Shown here one piece after another: positions 1 through 10,032 of a stretch of DNA of 64,000 nucleotides (positions are counted from its first letter, which is position 1; each line of letters starts with the position of its first letter). The stretch comes from Hirudo medicinalis. Its lineage: Eukaryota; Annelida; Clitellata; Hirudinida; Hirudinidae. The notes below the pieces were generated by a model. The model was not told where the DNA came from. It saw only the letters and a list, made by a program, of their open reading frames with translations, and made no database searches. The translations under genes and the position numbers were made by a program. The DNA is taken from NCBI GenBank assembly GCA_011800805.1, contig MPNW01000200.1, positions 29,663 through 93,662 on the forward strand, in the 5' to 3' direction.

Positions 1-413
1 GATCTCTTAGGATTGAGTTTTTCTCTCAATTCAATAATTTTATCATCATGTTCTTTCAAAAGATGGTTATACTTGGTTGTAATGTGCTCTGCAATGTTTC
101 CTGGTAAATCAATTGGTTCATCAAGAGAAACTCTGAATCTTTGGTCTGTTTCAAAAGAATTCAGATCATTCTCAAACTGAATTGCAGATATTTTATCAGG
201 ACACTTGATTTTTACCTCAATTTTGTTCACATCAAGATCACTTATGATTACTATATCGTGACTCAGTTTGTAATCTGAAAGATTTTCCAAATATTCCACA
301 AAGAAATCATGATCATTTAAGATTTTATCAACATTAGTGACGTCCTTTAAAGTTATTTTCACAAAACATGTGTCCCCATTGCTAACAGGTGCCTTTACAA
401 GAGAATCCTTCAT
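1..413 (-). CDS. 5' part of an unrecognised protein gene, truncated by window edge
   Basis: An uninterrupted frame begins at the ATG at 413-411 (minus strand), has a TAA close upstream, and stays open for 137 codons to base 1, so the gene continues beyond the window. The protein starts MKDSLVKAPVSNGD. It is acidic and mixed alpha/beta in character, then becomes charged and helical near the cut end (KYNHLLKEHDDKIIELREKL), which suggests the start of a coiled coil. It has no signal peptide or membrane segment. Alternating hydrophobic/charged strands (FVKITLKDV, HDIVIISDLDVNKIEVKIK) look like a small folded domain. I do not recognise the family. Codon use and the long open frame support a real gene, but it could be a single exon whose intron lies outside. 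Confidence 0.6.
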   Translation of the reverse strand, partial: MKDSLVKAPVSNGDTCFVKITLKDVTNVDKILNDHDFFVEYLENLSDYKLSHDIVIISDLDVNKIEVKIKCPDKISAIQFENDLNSFETDQRFRVSLDEPIDLPGNIAEHITTKYNHLLKEHDDKIIELREKLNPKR

Positions 414-1150
414 TTTTTAATTTTATTCTGAAATGTAAAATAATGATTGTCATTTTTAAATTAGATTCATCGTTCTATATACGAACCGTTCGAAAATATC
501 TATGATTAGATCAATCAAATTGAAATCATGAACAATTTGAAATGAGTCCAAATATGCGATATTTCAACTAATTTAAATTAACCATAGCATTTACAGCCAA
601 TGTTTCGATGCAGCCTGCTGTTGAAATTGTTTGAAGCAAACAAAAGCAATAATTTATTTAATGAACGTCTAGCTAAATCTGTCAACTTTGATGTGAGCAA
701 ACAAAGAACCTAATATAACTATATAACTACAATCTCTACACAACGAAGGTTTCTCCAGACATCTAATCTAATCCTCAGCTCGACAAGCTACTCGATGAAA
801 TTTTACCAACTTTCGATTGAACCACATAACACTGTTCCAGAACAATTAAAAAACTATTTCAACACTTAACCTCAACTCCAACAATTCGACCTCTCTAGTT
901 ATGCAGAATGTGAAACACAAAATTTCCACTGGCTTAAAAGGCTAAAGCAAAAGAGCATAGATGATTAGACCACATAATATTCGTCCTATAATATTTATGT
1001 ACATTTTAACTATAAATTCTTTTTCTTTTATAACAAAAAAAAATTCATTTAAGTTTGTGAAGTTTTAACTTGTAAAGATATGGACCACGCCCCTGAAGCT
1101 CATGAATATTAAGAGAGCTAATCATTTATGCTCTTTAACTTTTTTCCCTC
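414..1150. other. intergenic, no gene seen
   Basis: AT-rich sequence between the minus-strand partial gene and the retroelement. No frame of useful length or splice-supported exon was found. The first part (414 to about 600) is the likely 5' UTR and promoter side of the partial gene at 1-413. Confidence 0.5.
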
Positions 1151-1410
1151 TGATTCCCTGTCGGTGCGCTCCGTGGTATGAGTTTTTTAGTACTTCACCG
1201 AGGCACTGGCCATTTGGCACTCGGGAATAGACCAGGTGACAACCGGAAAAGACTGGTGACAACCTGGACGGGTGACGGCTCGGAGAGACGAGTTTCTCGA
1301 ATGGACTAGCAGCACGTCGCAACGAACCTCAATTGCTAGTACAACGACTAAAGAAACATGCCCTCGGAAGGAGGGAGGATAAAGGACCTTTAGATGAGGA
1401 CTGGACAATG

Positions 1411-1477
1411 GCGTACCAGTGAGCAAGTGTAAGTGGCGTACCAGTGAGCAAGTGTAAGTGGCGTACCAGTGAGCAAG
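1411..1477 (+). repeat. 25-bp tandem repeat, 2.7 copies
   Basis: The unit beginning GCGTACCAGTGAGCAAGTGT repeats exactly with period 25 (starts 1411, 1436, 1461). It lies in the 5' region of the retroelement, upstream of its first RT-like frame. Confidence 0.9.
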
Positions 1478-1953
1478 ACAGATTATTTCAGACTGAGAGG
1501 AGACTTAAGATTCACATTGCAAAGTTAAAATGCGAGAGGGGGGAGAGAAACAGCGTTCTGATGCAGCTATGCATTCAGGTAAACGCCCAACGATACCGAA
1601 CTGGATTCACACCACAGTTCCGAGTGCGTTCGAGTTTCCGGCCTCATGGAAGACCCTCCACGCGCCAGAATCAAGTTCCCTCGAGGTAGTGATAGGAATG
1701 GGTGGGACGGATTGGATGACGATATCAAACGTGATCTTAAGAAAATGTTGAAAAGAGACATTCCATGAAGAGAGATTCCATGAAGTCCTTCACTGGCTGT
1801 ATTTATGAAAAGTGCTTGGAGAGATTCGGGCTCGTTGCTGAGAAACGGCCCGTCAAACCGCAAAAATCAAGACGGCCACGTGAGCTTGAGTGATTAAAAG
1901 GTGAGAAGAAGGCACTCCGTCGTCGGTGGAAAAGCGCCAAGGAGGATGAGAAA

Positions 1954-3811
1954 ATGGGTCTTTCAGTGTTGTGGGAAGAGCTAATGGAACGTCTGAGGAA
2001 CCTTCGCCGTGCTGAGAGTATAAGACATAAGAACTATGATAGAAGGAAACCTCTTAGGAGGTTTTTCAATGATCCATACAGGTATGGGAAAGCGCTGCTC
2101 GACCCTCCGAAATCAGGAGAGCTTAGAGTGGATAGGGGCGAACTGGAGGAACACCTCACGAATACGTAGTGACGACCTTCGTCACATCCCTCTTCAAGTC
2201 TCTTCAAGTGAGACGAGACATTCCAAAGGTGCCTCTTCCTAGCAACATTTTTAGCCTGGCATCTCCGTCGCTTGAAGAAGTTAGGCAAGTTATTAGAAAA
2301 GCTAGGAAACGTTCGGCGCCAGGACCCAATGGAGTTCCGTACCTTTTGCATAAAAGATGCCCGAAAGTGCTGTACTTGCTCAACTCCCTCATCGAAAAAG
2401 CATGGCAGTCAGGCAGGGTAGACGATGAGTTGAAAGTAGCTGAAGGCGCATAGCCTAAGCCAATTTAGACCCATATCGATACTAAATGTAGAAGGAAAGG
2501 TATTTTTTCCGTCATTGCGTCTTTGGCTCACTGAATATGTGTTGTCCAACAAGTACATGGATTCAATCCAGAAGGGAGGTGTTCCAGGCGTGCCTGGCTA
2601 CGTCGAGCACTCCTCCATGATTTGGGAGGCTATTCAGAGAGTTAAGAGGCGTCGACTGAGTTTGCACTTTGTGTGGCTCGACTTGGCGAATGCGTACAGA
2701 TCGGTGCCACACCTACTCATATGGAAGACGTTGGAGACTCATCATGTGTCGCGTCACGTAGTTCAAATTATTCAGACGTATTTTGACGAGTTCGTGATGA
2801 GATTCTCCATCAAGACGTACACAACAAAATGGGTTCCTCTAGAGGTAGGTATTGCAATGGGGTGCGCGATATCCCTCTCCATTTTCGTACTAGCGATGCA
2901 ACTTCTACTCAACGCATTTGGGTCTAATGTCTAATGGGTCTAAGAGGTGCACTTAGGTAAGGGTTTGTACATGCCTTCGTTGAAGGCGTTCATGAATGAC
3001 ACCACCCTAGATTTGAATAGAAGACCGGCAGTCCAGAACACTGGTCTGAGACAGAAGTCTGGATATGTTCAACAGCCTTTTAGGGTGGTGCCGAATGGCT
3101 TCTAAACCTGCAAAATCGAGAAGACTCGCCCTTGTTAAAGGGAAAATTTGCAGCGATATCGCGTTTGTTGTAGCGGGGCAACGGGTTCCCATAGTCTCCA
3201 AGGAACCTAGGTCGTGTTTTTAATGATTCCCTCACCGATAAAAACGACAGTCAGACAAGCTGTTGAGGGGTTGCAGGTAATCGGAGAGGCACCATTGCAT
3301 GGAAGGTTCAAGGTATGGTTGTTCCAGTTTGTGCTTCTTCCAAGGCTGCTGTCATTGACGATCTATGAGATCGTCTTGCCCACAGTTGAAGGGCTAGAGA
3401 AGAAAGTCAACATATGCTTCAGATCATGGCTTGGGATACCTCCAGGGATGCCATCTGTTGCCCTCTATAATAAGAGCGCAAAGTTAAGGCTACCTCTGAG
3501 ATCAATAGTGAAGGAGTACTAGGTCTCCAAAATAAGAACGCAGTGGATATTAAACAACTTTGCGGACATCAAGATCCACGAAGTTAAACCATTGATAAAA
3601 ACAAAAAAAAAGTTTAAAGCACAGGATGAGATCGATGAGTCAGTTTCGGAACTGACGTTTGAGGAAATGCGAGGTCCTATTTAGACGGGCCGTCATGCTA
3701 TAGGATGGAACCACTTCGCAAAATGGTCAGAGTCCTGCTCAGCGGTTAGAGCGGGGCTTATAATCCAAGAGAGAAGGAGGGAAATACTCTGACGAAAGAT
3801 CTGGATAGCGG
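1954..3811 (+). pseudogene. reverse transcriptase pseudogene (broken by frameshifts and stops)
   Basis: Frame fragments in order: 1954-2169, 2169-2453, 2515-2934 and 2960-3220, then scattered remnants to about 3811. The second carries the fingers motif SAPGPNGVPY. The third carries the first catalytic block LDLANAY and a block-B-like segment (GIAMGCAISLSIF). The fourth has FMND at 2989-3000 where RTs have Y/F-x-D-D, so one metal-binding aspartate is replaced by Asn, followed by the KPAKSR segment. No single frame spans the domain. It is non-functional as it stands. Family placement rests on these motifs and their order. No endonuclease, RNase H or integrase was recognised. Confidence 0.85.
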
Positions 3812-4222
3812 ATTTCGGTTAAAGTTAATGCCCATTGAAGTTGGGGTTGGGGTTTGGTTGGGAAGTCGGCCTACACGTTTCTCACTCAAATCGGTTTGTC
3901 GAGCCGGGAAAGAACTAAGGCTCTGACAAAAATGTCGGATGCCGAGGAGGCGGCGTCATGCTGGATTTTGGAGACGAGAGGACGTAAGCCTTGCTAAGAA
4001 AGGAGAGAATGAGGTTTGGTTGTTGAAGAGATGGCGCGCGCATTCGCAAAATGACGCGAATGAGCGTTTATATTGCGACATATGCGCGACCGGTTAGGCG
4101 ACCGCTTCAAAGAAAATGTAACGCTCAGTTTGCATTGTATCGATGTGCAAAGGTCGTCATGAGTCTTTAGTCGATAACCATATAATGGGTGATGTTCTGT
4201 AGATGGTTTAAGTAGGGTAATA

Positions 4223-4314
4223 ACCGACAGGGACACCAGCCTGATCAACGGGTGTGGCCCCCTGAGAACGTAAGGAGTTTGGGCCGAAACGTTCGTTGAT
4301 GATTCCCTGTCGGT
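4223..4314 (+). other. hammerhead-ribozyme-like fold at the retroelement 3' end (degenerate)
   Basis: An 11-bp perfect inverted repeat, ACCGACAGGGA (4223-4233) and TCCCTGTCGGT (4304-4314), closes a loop. The loop holds CTGATCA (4241-4247), a GGCCC/GGGCC helix (4256-4260 with 4281-4285) and GAAAC (4286-4290) directly 3' of that helix, then a tiny AC-GTTC-GT hairpin. This order (CTGANGA, stem II, GAAA, short stem III, then return of stem I) is that of type-I hammerheads, which established work reports in Penelope-like retroelements. The match is imperfect: the core would need G where C4246 is found, and 8 bases separate the core from stem II. Activity is not expected for this copy. Confidence 0.35.
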
Positions 4315-4339
4315 GCGCTCCGTGGTAGTTTCTTAGTAC

Positions 4340-4983
4340 CCTAGCTTTAGCCGGCTTAAAATAGCCGGATTGTTACTAGCTTATCCTTGACAATTGCCTC
4401 AAAAATGTTATTCTAGTGAAAATAGCTTTGTTTAACAGAGTTCCCTCTGTGCTGTGCGCAAAAAATTCCTTAAAAATGTTATTTTTTAGTTTGTTATTTT
4501 TATTAAATTCATACAAAGGAATACATTTTGTGGCACTAGTTTACTAATTATTGTCAGTGCGATATCTTTGCTCGAAGCACGCCCGTCACTTTCTATTGCT
4601 TGGAAAGAGGTCAAAATAATAAGAGAAATTGAAACTTCAATGAGAACTCTACTGGTCAACAATGTCGATGGACCTGCCGTAAAGCGTCGCAGGGCGAACT
4701 GATAATTTGACGAGGGAACTGGCTCCTGATCTAAGTCTTTGTCTTCCGCCTTCCCGGGTTGTGTTCAGCACGAGTGAAACACAGGTAAGACGATGAGTGA
4801 CCTAGGAAATACAAGAGTAGATATCTTGTAGTCAATTCTTTGTCAAATGCGAAGCCAATGACTGTGGAGAAGTAGAGTGACATGATTATATTTTCTTCTG
4901 TTGAAAATTTTATCTTTGCAGCTGTTGTTGATAAAACGCTGAAATTACTCGAGGCGACGTGAACCTTTGAGTTGAGTTGTTCT
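4340..4983. other. intergenic, no gene seen
   Basis: No supported frame. It lies between the retroelement end and a MITE. The sequence is mixed, with no clear repeat. Confidence 0.4.
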
Positions 4984-5164
4984 AAGGGCCTAAGGGTTCT
5001 AAGGATCTAAGGGGACATGTGCCCAGGGGGCCGCCAGGGTTTAAAAGTATTAAAATTGTAATAATGACCCTTCTTTTTTGCTTTTCCATTACCAAATGGG
5101 CATGACATAGAGGCTCGTGGCCGCTGTGCCTAGGGCCCGAAATTTCTGTGCGTCGGCGGCCCTG
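4984..5164 (+). mobile_element. MITE, hAT-like, copy 1 (181 bp)
   Basis: It shares its whole length with the copy at 50916-51070: GTGCCCAGG near the start, a TTAAAA-GTATTAAAATT core, TTTTCCATTAC, CATGACATAG, GGGCCCGAAATTT, and an end of GTCGGCGGCCCTG. The 3' end is the reverse complement of a CAGGGCCGCC-type terminus. Flanks GTTGTTCT (4976-4983) and GTTGTCGT (5165-5172) agree at 6 of 8 bases, consistent with an aged 8-bp target duplication as made by hAT transposons. There is no coding capacity. Confidence 0.65.
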
Positions 5165-5340
5165 GTTGTCGTAGTCACTTTATCAGGAGAGAATCAGGAC
5201 TAATCAGTTATAAGAAACTTTAAGTTAGCCGTTAATGGTTAAGATTTATTTATATGAAGTGCCTGGTGCAGGTTTTTTTTAAGGCTCACGTTAAATTTTA
5301 ATTACACTAAATCTTAAATAAATTTTTCCGCTATATTTCA

Positions 5341-5610
5341 CTAGGGACGTCATTTCAGTTTTTTTTTCGGGAATGGGAGCAAACCCTCGCACAACTTGAT
5401 GAAAGGACAATTTTTTCCTGCTTTTTGCCAAAGGCCAGGGAGGCGGCAGCAGAAAGCAGAGTAGGACCACCTGCTCCCTCCGTAGCTGCATCCCCGCTAG
5501 ATAGGGAAAAGCCAAAAATAAGATCATAAGATGAAGGCTTTGCTAACATCTGTAGCCAATTGGGCAGATGCTCCCCGGCTCTTGGGCAACATACCCCAGT
5601 GAGAAATTTC
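5341..5610 (+). repeat. dispersed repeat family A, copy 1
   Basis: The AGGGACGTCATTTCAG start and the AAACCCTCGCACAACTTGAT and TTTTTTCCTGCTTTTTGCCA blocks match in the same order a copy at about 37490-37600 (+) and a copy at about 28265-28385 (reverse orientation). The distal part (CCAATTGG...CCCGGCTCTTGGGCA, from about 5557) resembles 26356-26400. Short minus-strand frames across it are not convincing genes. Class unknown. Confidence 0.55.
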
Positions 5611-7246
5611 TGTTGTGATCTTTATAAATCACTGACTTATCTCTCTGCATTTCATTTCGATTCTCTCCTGGCTGAGTGATGACAGCTTGATGATGTCGTT
5701 TTCTCCTCATTGTAATTCGCAAAGTTTAATATAATTTTAATTCTTCATCGCGTAGCACAAGCTGAGAAACTGGTAATTGGGAAAATTATGAATAGAGTCC
5801 GCAACGAACAATGGTAAATAAGACTACGGCAGGCAGGTCAATAATATACTCGAAAAAAAAAATTTGTCCTTGGATACTGGAGGTAAGTAGGAGTTTTTAA
5901 GTGATCTTTATTAGTATTTTATAATTACGCAAAAACTAATTTTGTCAATTTAACAAATTATTTTTCAGTCTAATAAAGGACTTTACGCAAGATTTGAGAC
6001 AGAAATGCAATTTGTCAACATTGAATTAGTTTTCCAAAATAATATTAATTATATTTAATAAAAGAACTCTGTACAGTTTTTTAAAGGAAATACATGTAAT
6101 GTGGGTGATGACTAGGTGGGGCCGGGCGTGTTTACGCTTTTGAATTGTTGCCACTGAGCTGGTCTTACTTTCGCTACTCTCAGGTTGGTTGGTTTTTCGT
6201 ATCAGTGTTCGGTTTACTAAGATTCATTTTATTCATTCCTTTTTCATAATTATTTCATCATCCCTTGTATGACGTATTCCTTGTGGGTGTAAGTTTTTAT
6301 TTTGGTAAAAATATGGCGGAATTAAAGAATTATTTGCGGAGTTGTTAACGGTAACAATTAGCACAGAATTAATGCCTTAAACATTTTTGCTGGTCTAATT
6401 TTTAATATTTCCATATTTGTATGCGATGTGTTTGTGGCTTGTATTATAATTCATGTGTGTACTCATTGGAAATGTCATGATTTTAATTTTTTAATTCATG
6501 TGGGGAGACTAGTCGTATAACTCCTATGTAATGATAATCAAAATTTGCTTGCTATTATTTTCATAGGAATTACTGAATTTACTTGTCCCCTAGAATATTG
6601 TTAAGTGTGTCTTAAGTTTAGCATTGATAAATTTTATAGATGTTTTTGTAATTTATAAAATGAAATATTTATTTTTTGGAGATTTGGAAATTCATTGATT
6701 TATTTTAATTAGTTTTGCTTGCATTTAAATTAGTTCTGTGATTCAAATTTATTTTCTGACAATAATGAACACAAATGTTAGATTATTGGTTAAATAAATA
6801 TTACATGAAGTAAGTTGAAATGATGAATGTAAGCTATAAATATTATATCAATGGTTGCATGAATTAGTTTCATGCCAAAAAAAAAACCATGTTCAGTTGG
6901 TGAGATAAAATTTTCAGAATTTTAATAAATTTTTTTCTTAAAAAGTAAAGTTCTCAGGTTTCAGTATGCTGATGTTTTTAGGGTACTTTTAGGGGTATGA
7001 ATATTCACTGCTGGTGTTTTGTTGGTGGCAAGATTTTTTGTACCTTGGAATATCTCTCTACGTTTGAAATGATTATTGTAATATACATGTATATGTAGGA
7101 TAAAGTTATGCTAATGTTAGTTAATATTAGGAGGTTGATATGTTTTGTAGTTATCACATGGTGTGTCTTCCTAGCCTGGAAGTTTAAAGAAACACACTTG
7201 GTTTTATAACGCATTGGCAATTTTGAGGCATCCAGAGAGCCACAGC

Positions 7247-7248
<2 letters not shown>

Positions 7249-7278
<30 letters not shown>
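7249..7278. repeat. (CAT)n microsatellite
   Basis: An uninterrupted CAT run ending in CGTCGTCG. A short minus-strand frame beginning with poly-Met is produced by the repeat and is not a gene. Confidence 0.9.
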
Positions 7279-8850
7279 GTCGTCGAATGTTGCTTTGTAA
7301 ATGAGTGTTCTTTTGAGTAGAACTTTATCCTTACTCTGCAAATATCAGCTTATGAAGAGCACAACAAGTTGGAGCATCTCATGCAGTGAGACATTACTAC
7401 AGCATTCTTTAATTGCTCAACTTTTAGATTATTTTCCATCTTCATTTATAACTCATGATATTAACTCAACCTCCAAGTCTGAGGAGCAATTTTAACATAT
7501 CTCTTAAAAGTACAACCCAGCTGAGATTGCTTGTGGTAACTTTAACATGTAATTATTTGGGTGCAAATTGAATTAGGGAAATAATTGCACGTAACCAAAT
7601 TAGTTGAGATGAAACCATCTGGATTTAATGAAATGTTGCTGCCATTTTGGCCCTGTCTGCTTCTCTTTGTGGAAATGTATTCAAGTGAGCCAACAATTGC
7701 TTCAATGCCACAACAACATCAACAACACTTCACCTATAAATAATAGCAGCAGAAATAATTATTGTTGTGCTGCTCAGTTGAATCTGAAGAAAGATTGAAA
7801 TTGATAAAGTTTAAGAAAGGGCTGTTTAGATAATGTTTGAAATATTAGGATGTGTCCTACCTAAAGCTGGCTGGAGATTTGTAATTATTCATGAATGAAT
7901 TTTGATGATGATGATGATGATGGTCGTCGAATATTCCTGCACATTTGTCTGTTAGTGATTTCCGTGCATCGTTGGATATTGCTTCCGGGAAGATAAGCCC
8001 TTGAACTAGCGGACCAAATGTTTTCCTCTATCTGATCCCGAAAATGCCAACAAATCCTGAAAAATGCTTCATTTGAGAATTGCTTTATTCTTCCTGTTCA
8101 TGGGAGTTTGTGCACTACTTTCTCTAATCCTGGAAATTTTATGTGACCACAACTAGCTTCTTCATTAGCTTATTGAGATTAACTTCCTTTGCTTTAACTT
8201 TTATTAAAGTTTTCTTTGGTTGAAATGACTAATTTTATTTAACTAGCTTTTTTAAACCGGCTTCACCAGTTATATACTCGTAATTAATTTTGTTCATCCT
8301 GATATTATTTACATCCTTCAAATACTTGCCCTCAAAGAACTGGGTGATTCTAAACTGAATTCAACCCTTGCTGCCGTCGTGAGAGACGAAGTTTTAAACA
8401 TTAGAGCGTGCGGGAGCACAATGCTCCTTGATTTCAGTAGCTCTCTAGTTTAGAGCTCGTATGCGATTTAGGAAAAGGTGAAAGTTGGAATACTTGAAAA
8501 CTGAAAATAGCACGCTTGACCTTACGAATGGCATAGAGAATGACTTGTGCAAATGTCAAGTCGCCACTTTTCACCGTTTTGGAGGAGTTCTTGGGACAGA
8601 GAAACGCTTGTATTTTCTGTTTTATATCGCAGAAGATGTAGGATTGGATAAGAATTGGATCCATTTTTCAAAGATTCGTGGGGCATGTACAAACTTCGTC
8701 AATATCTGAGAAGGCTGCGTTGATTGAATTTGAAAGAATTCTGAAGATTGCCTAAATTGTTTTTTTTTCAATGTTTGTCTAAATACGACTTTATACCACT
8801 TTATTCACTTGTTGCGGACAATTCATAATCTTTATGATAATTGATTATTA

Positions 8851-8896
<46 letters not shown>
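8851..8896. repeat. (ATT)n microsatellite
   Basis: About fifteen uninterrupted ATT units in intergenic sequence. Confidence 0.9.
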
Positions 8897-10032
8897 AATG
8901 ATTATGATAATTGATGCATGGTGATAGGGATTTAAAAAATGTTTGGATTGCTAAAAATAAACTGCACGGTTTGTGAGTATGAATAATTGGACAGATTATT
9001 TGGAGGCGGCATCAATGATAAGAATAACAGTTGGAGTTCTTAGGTCCACTTAAAATTTGACTTCGCTTAGAGTTTGTTTTTATTTTTTGGGATGTGGAAT
9101 GAACTCAATGCAAACCTAGCACTGTTCCTCCTGGTTATAATAATTATGAGCCGGTGTTAAACATTGAGGTTTGATGAAGAATGCCGTGTTAATCTAATTG
9201 AGATTTGCTTATCAATCACATGAACTTTTCCTGCAGGATAACTGCAAATTGTACGTTCATTCAAGTCAATGTCGCAGCTATCGGTCTCATACGAGGTAGA
9301 TAATATTATTTGTTTTTTTCTCAACAGGTCAAGGATTCATTTCATCCCGATGTTTACGGATCATCAATTCATGGAACCGACCTCGTCTCTTGATTGTTCG
9401 TCTCTCCCACGAACGGTCGAGAATTAACTCTGATACAACAACAAATAGAGGAAGAAACGTTAAGATCCAGTTTTCGCTGCTTGGTTCGTTTGTCGATTAG
9501 TACTTGTTACTTGAAAGTACTTGTTACCTGAAAGTACTGCCAACCGGAAAGATCGCCAAAAGCCAAACTATTTCCCAAGGACCGAACGAGTTATGCGTGG
9601 ATGCGTGGCTTTCATGTCGTGATGCAGAAGGATCGAGGATTTGATAACAGATTTCAGTGATGCTGTTCTCCCATGTTTTAATCGTATTTAATGGAATAAT
9701 TATTAGGCTATTCTCGTCTGAGTTCATTTCATCGTTGAAGTCTGAGTTTTTATACATTCTGGATTGCAGCTGAAAGCCAGACTAATATTTTCTGAGTTCT
9801 GCAAGTTTTCAATCGAGTGCCACGGAAATATATTTTAATTCGACTTTTCGATAATAACCAGAACTTAAATTTGTTCATTTTGTTGATTCAATTTCATTGC
9901 TACTTGGTCCTGGAGTTAATGCTTCTTTGAAGATTTGCAATCCAACGACCAACATAAGAATAAAGACTCGTCGGCTCCTCTCATTTAGAGTTATTGTCCA
10001 ACTAAACGTTCTTGCCGAATAATTGTCCGACA

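Larger units (their letters stand above)
1151..4339 (+). mobile_element. decayed reverse-transcriptase retroelement, about 3.2 kb
   Basis: A block richer in G+C than its surroundings holds broken reverse-transcriptase reading frames. A 28-bp sequence starting TGATTCCCTGTCGGTGCGCT is present at 1151-1178 and again, identical, at 4300-4327. The similarity runs on for about 15 bases with a 3-base gap (GTTTCTTAGTAC-like). The outer repeats could be a target-site duplication, or the start of a second partial unit as in Penelope-like and other tandemly arranged retroelements. Inside are a 25-bp tandem repeat (1411-1477), RT fragments (1954-3811) and a structured 3' end (4223-4314). Many stops and frameshifts show that the copy is dead. 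The RT resembles a family widespread in cnidarian, mollusc and fish genomes; I cannot name the clade with certainty. Confidence 0.75.
5611..10032. other. intergenic / kindlin 5' flank
   Basis: About 4.4 kb with no recognisable protein exon. It contains a good-consensus splice donor (GTAAGT at about 5882) and a polypyrimidine-AG at about 9328 followed by a CpG-bearing stretch; either could belong to non-coding 5' exons of the kindlin gene, but nothing proves it. Microsatellites at 7249-7278 (CAT)n, 7907-7922 (GAT)n and 8851-8896 (ATT)n fall here. Short frames at 7301, 8485 and 9524 have no recognisable domain. Confidence 0.4.

Noticed and set aside
1567..1863. 98-codon frame antisense to the retroelement
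   Set aside because: Opposite strand to the RT motifs, with no motif of its own.
3994..4248. 84-codon minus-strand frame at the retroelement 3' end
   Set aside because: It lies antisense to the structured 3' region of the element and contains no recognisable domain.
4238..4270. Fully active hammerhead ribozyme
   Set aside because: The CTGANGA core is not met by CTGATCA or by CTGAGAA at 4262, so only a degenerate resemblance is claimed.
7005..7277. Minus-strand frame beginning with ten Met
   Set aside because: The Met run is only the CAT microsatellite read in one frame.
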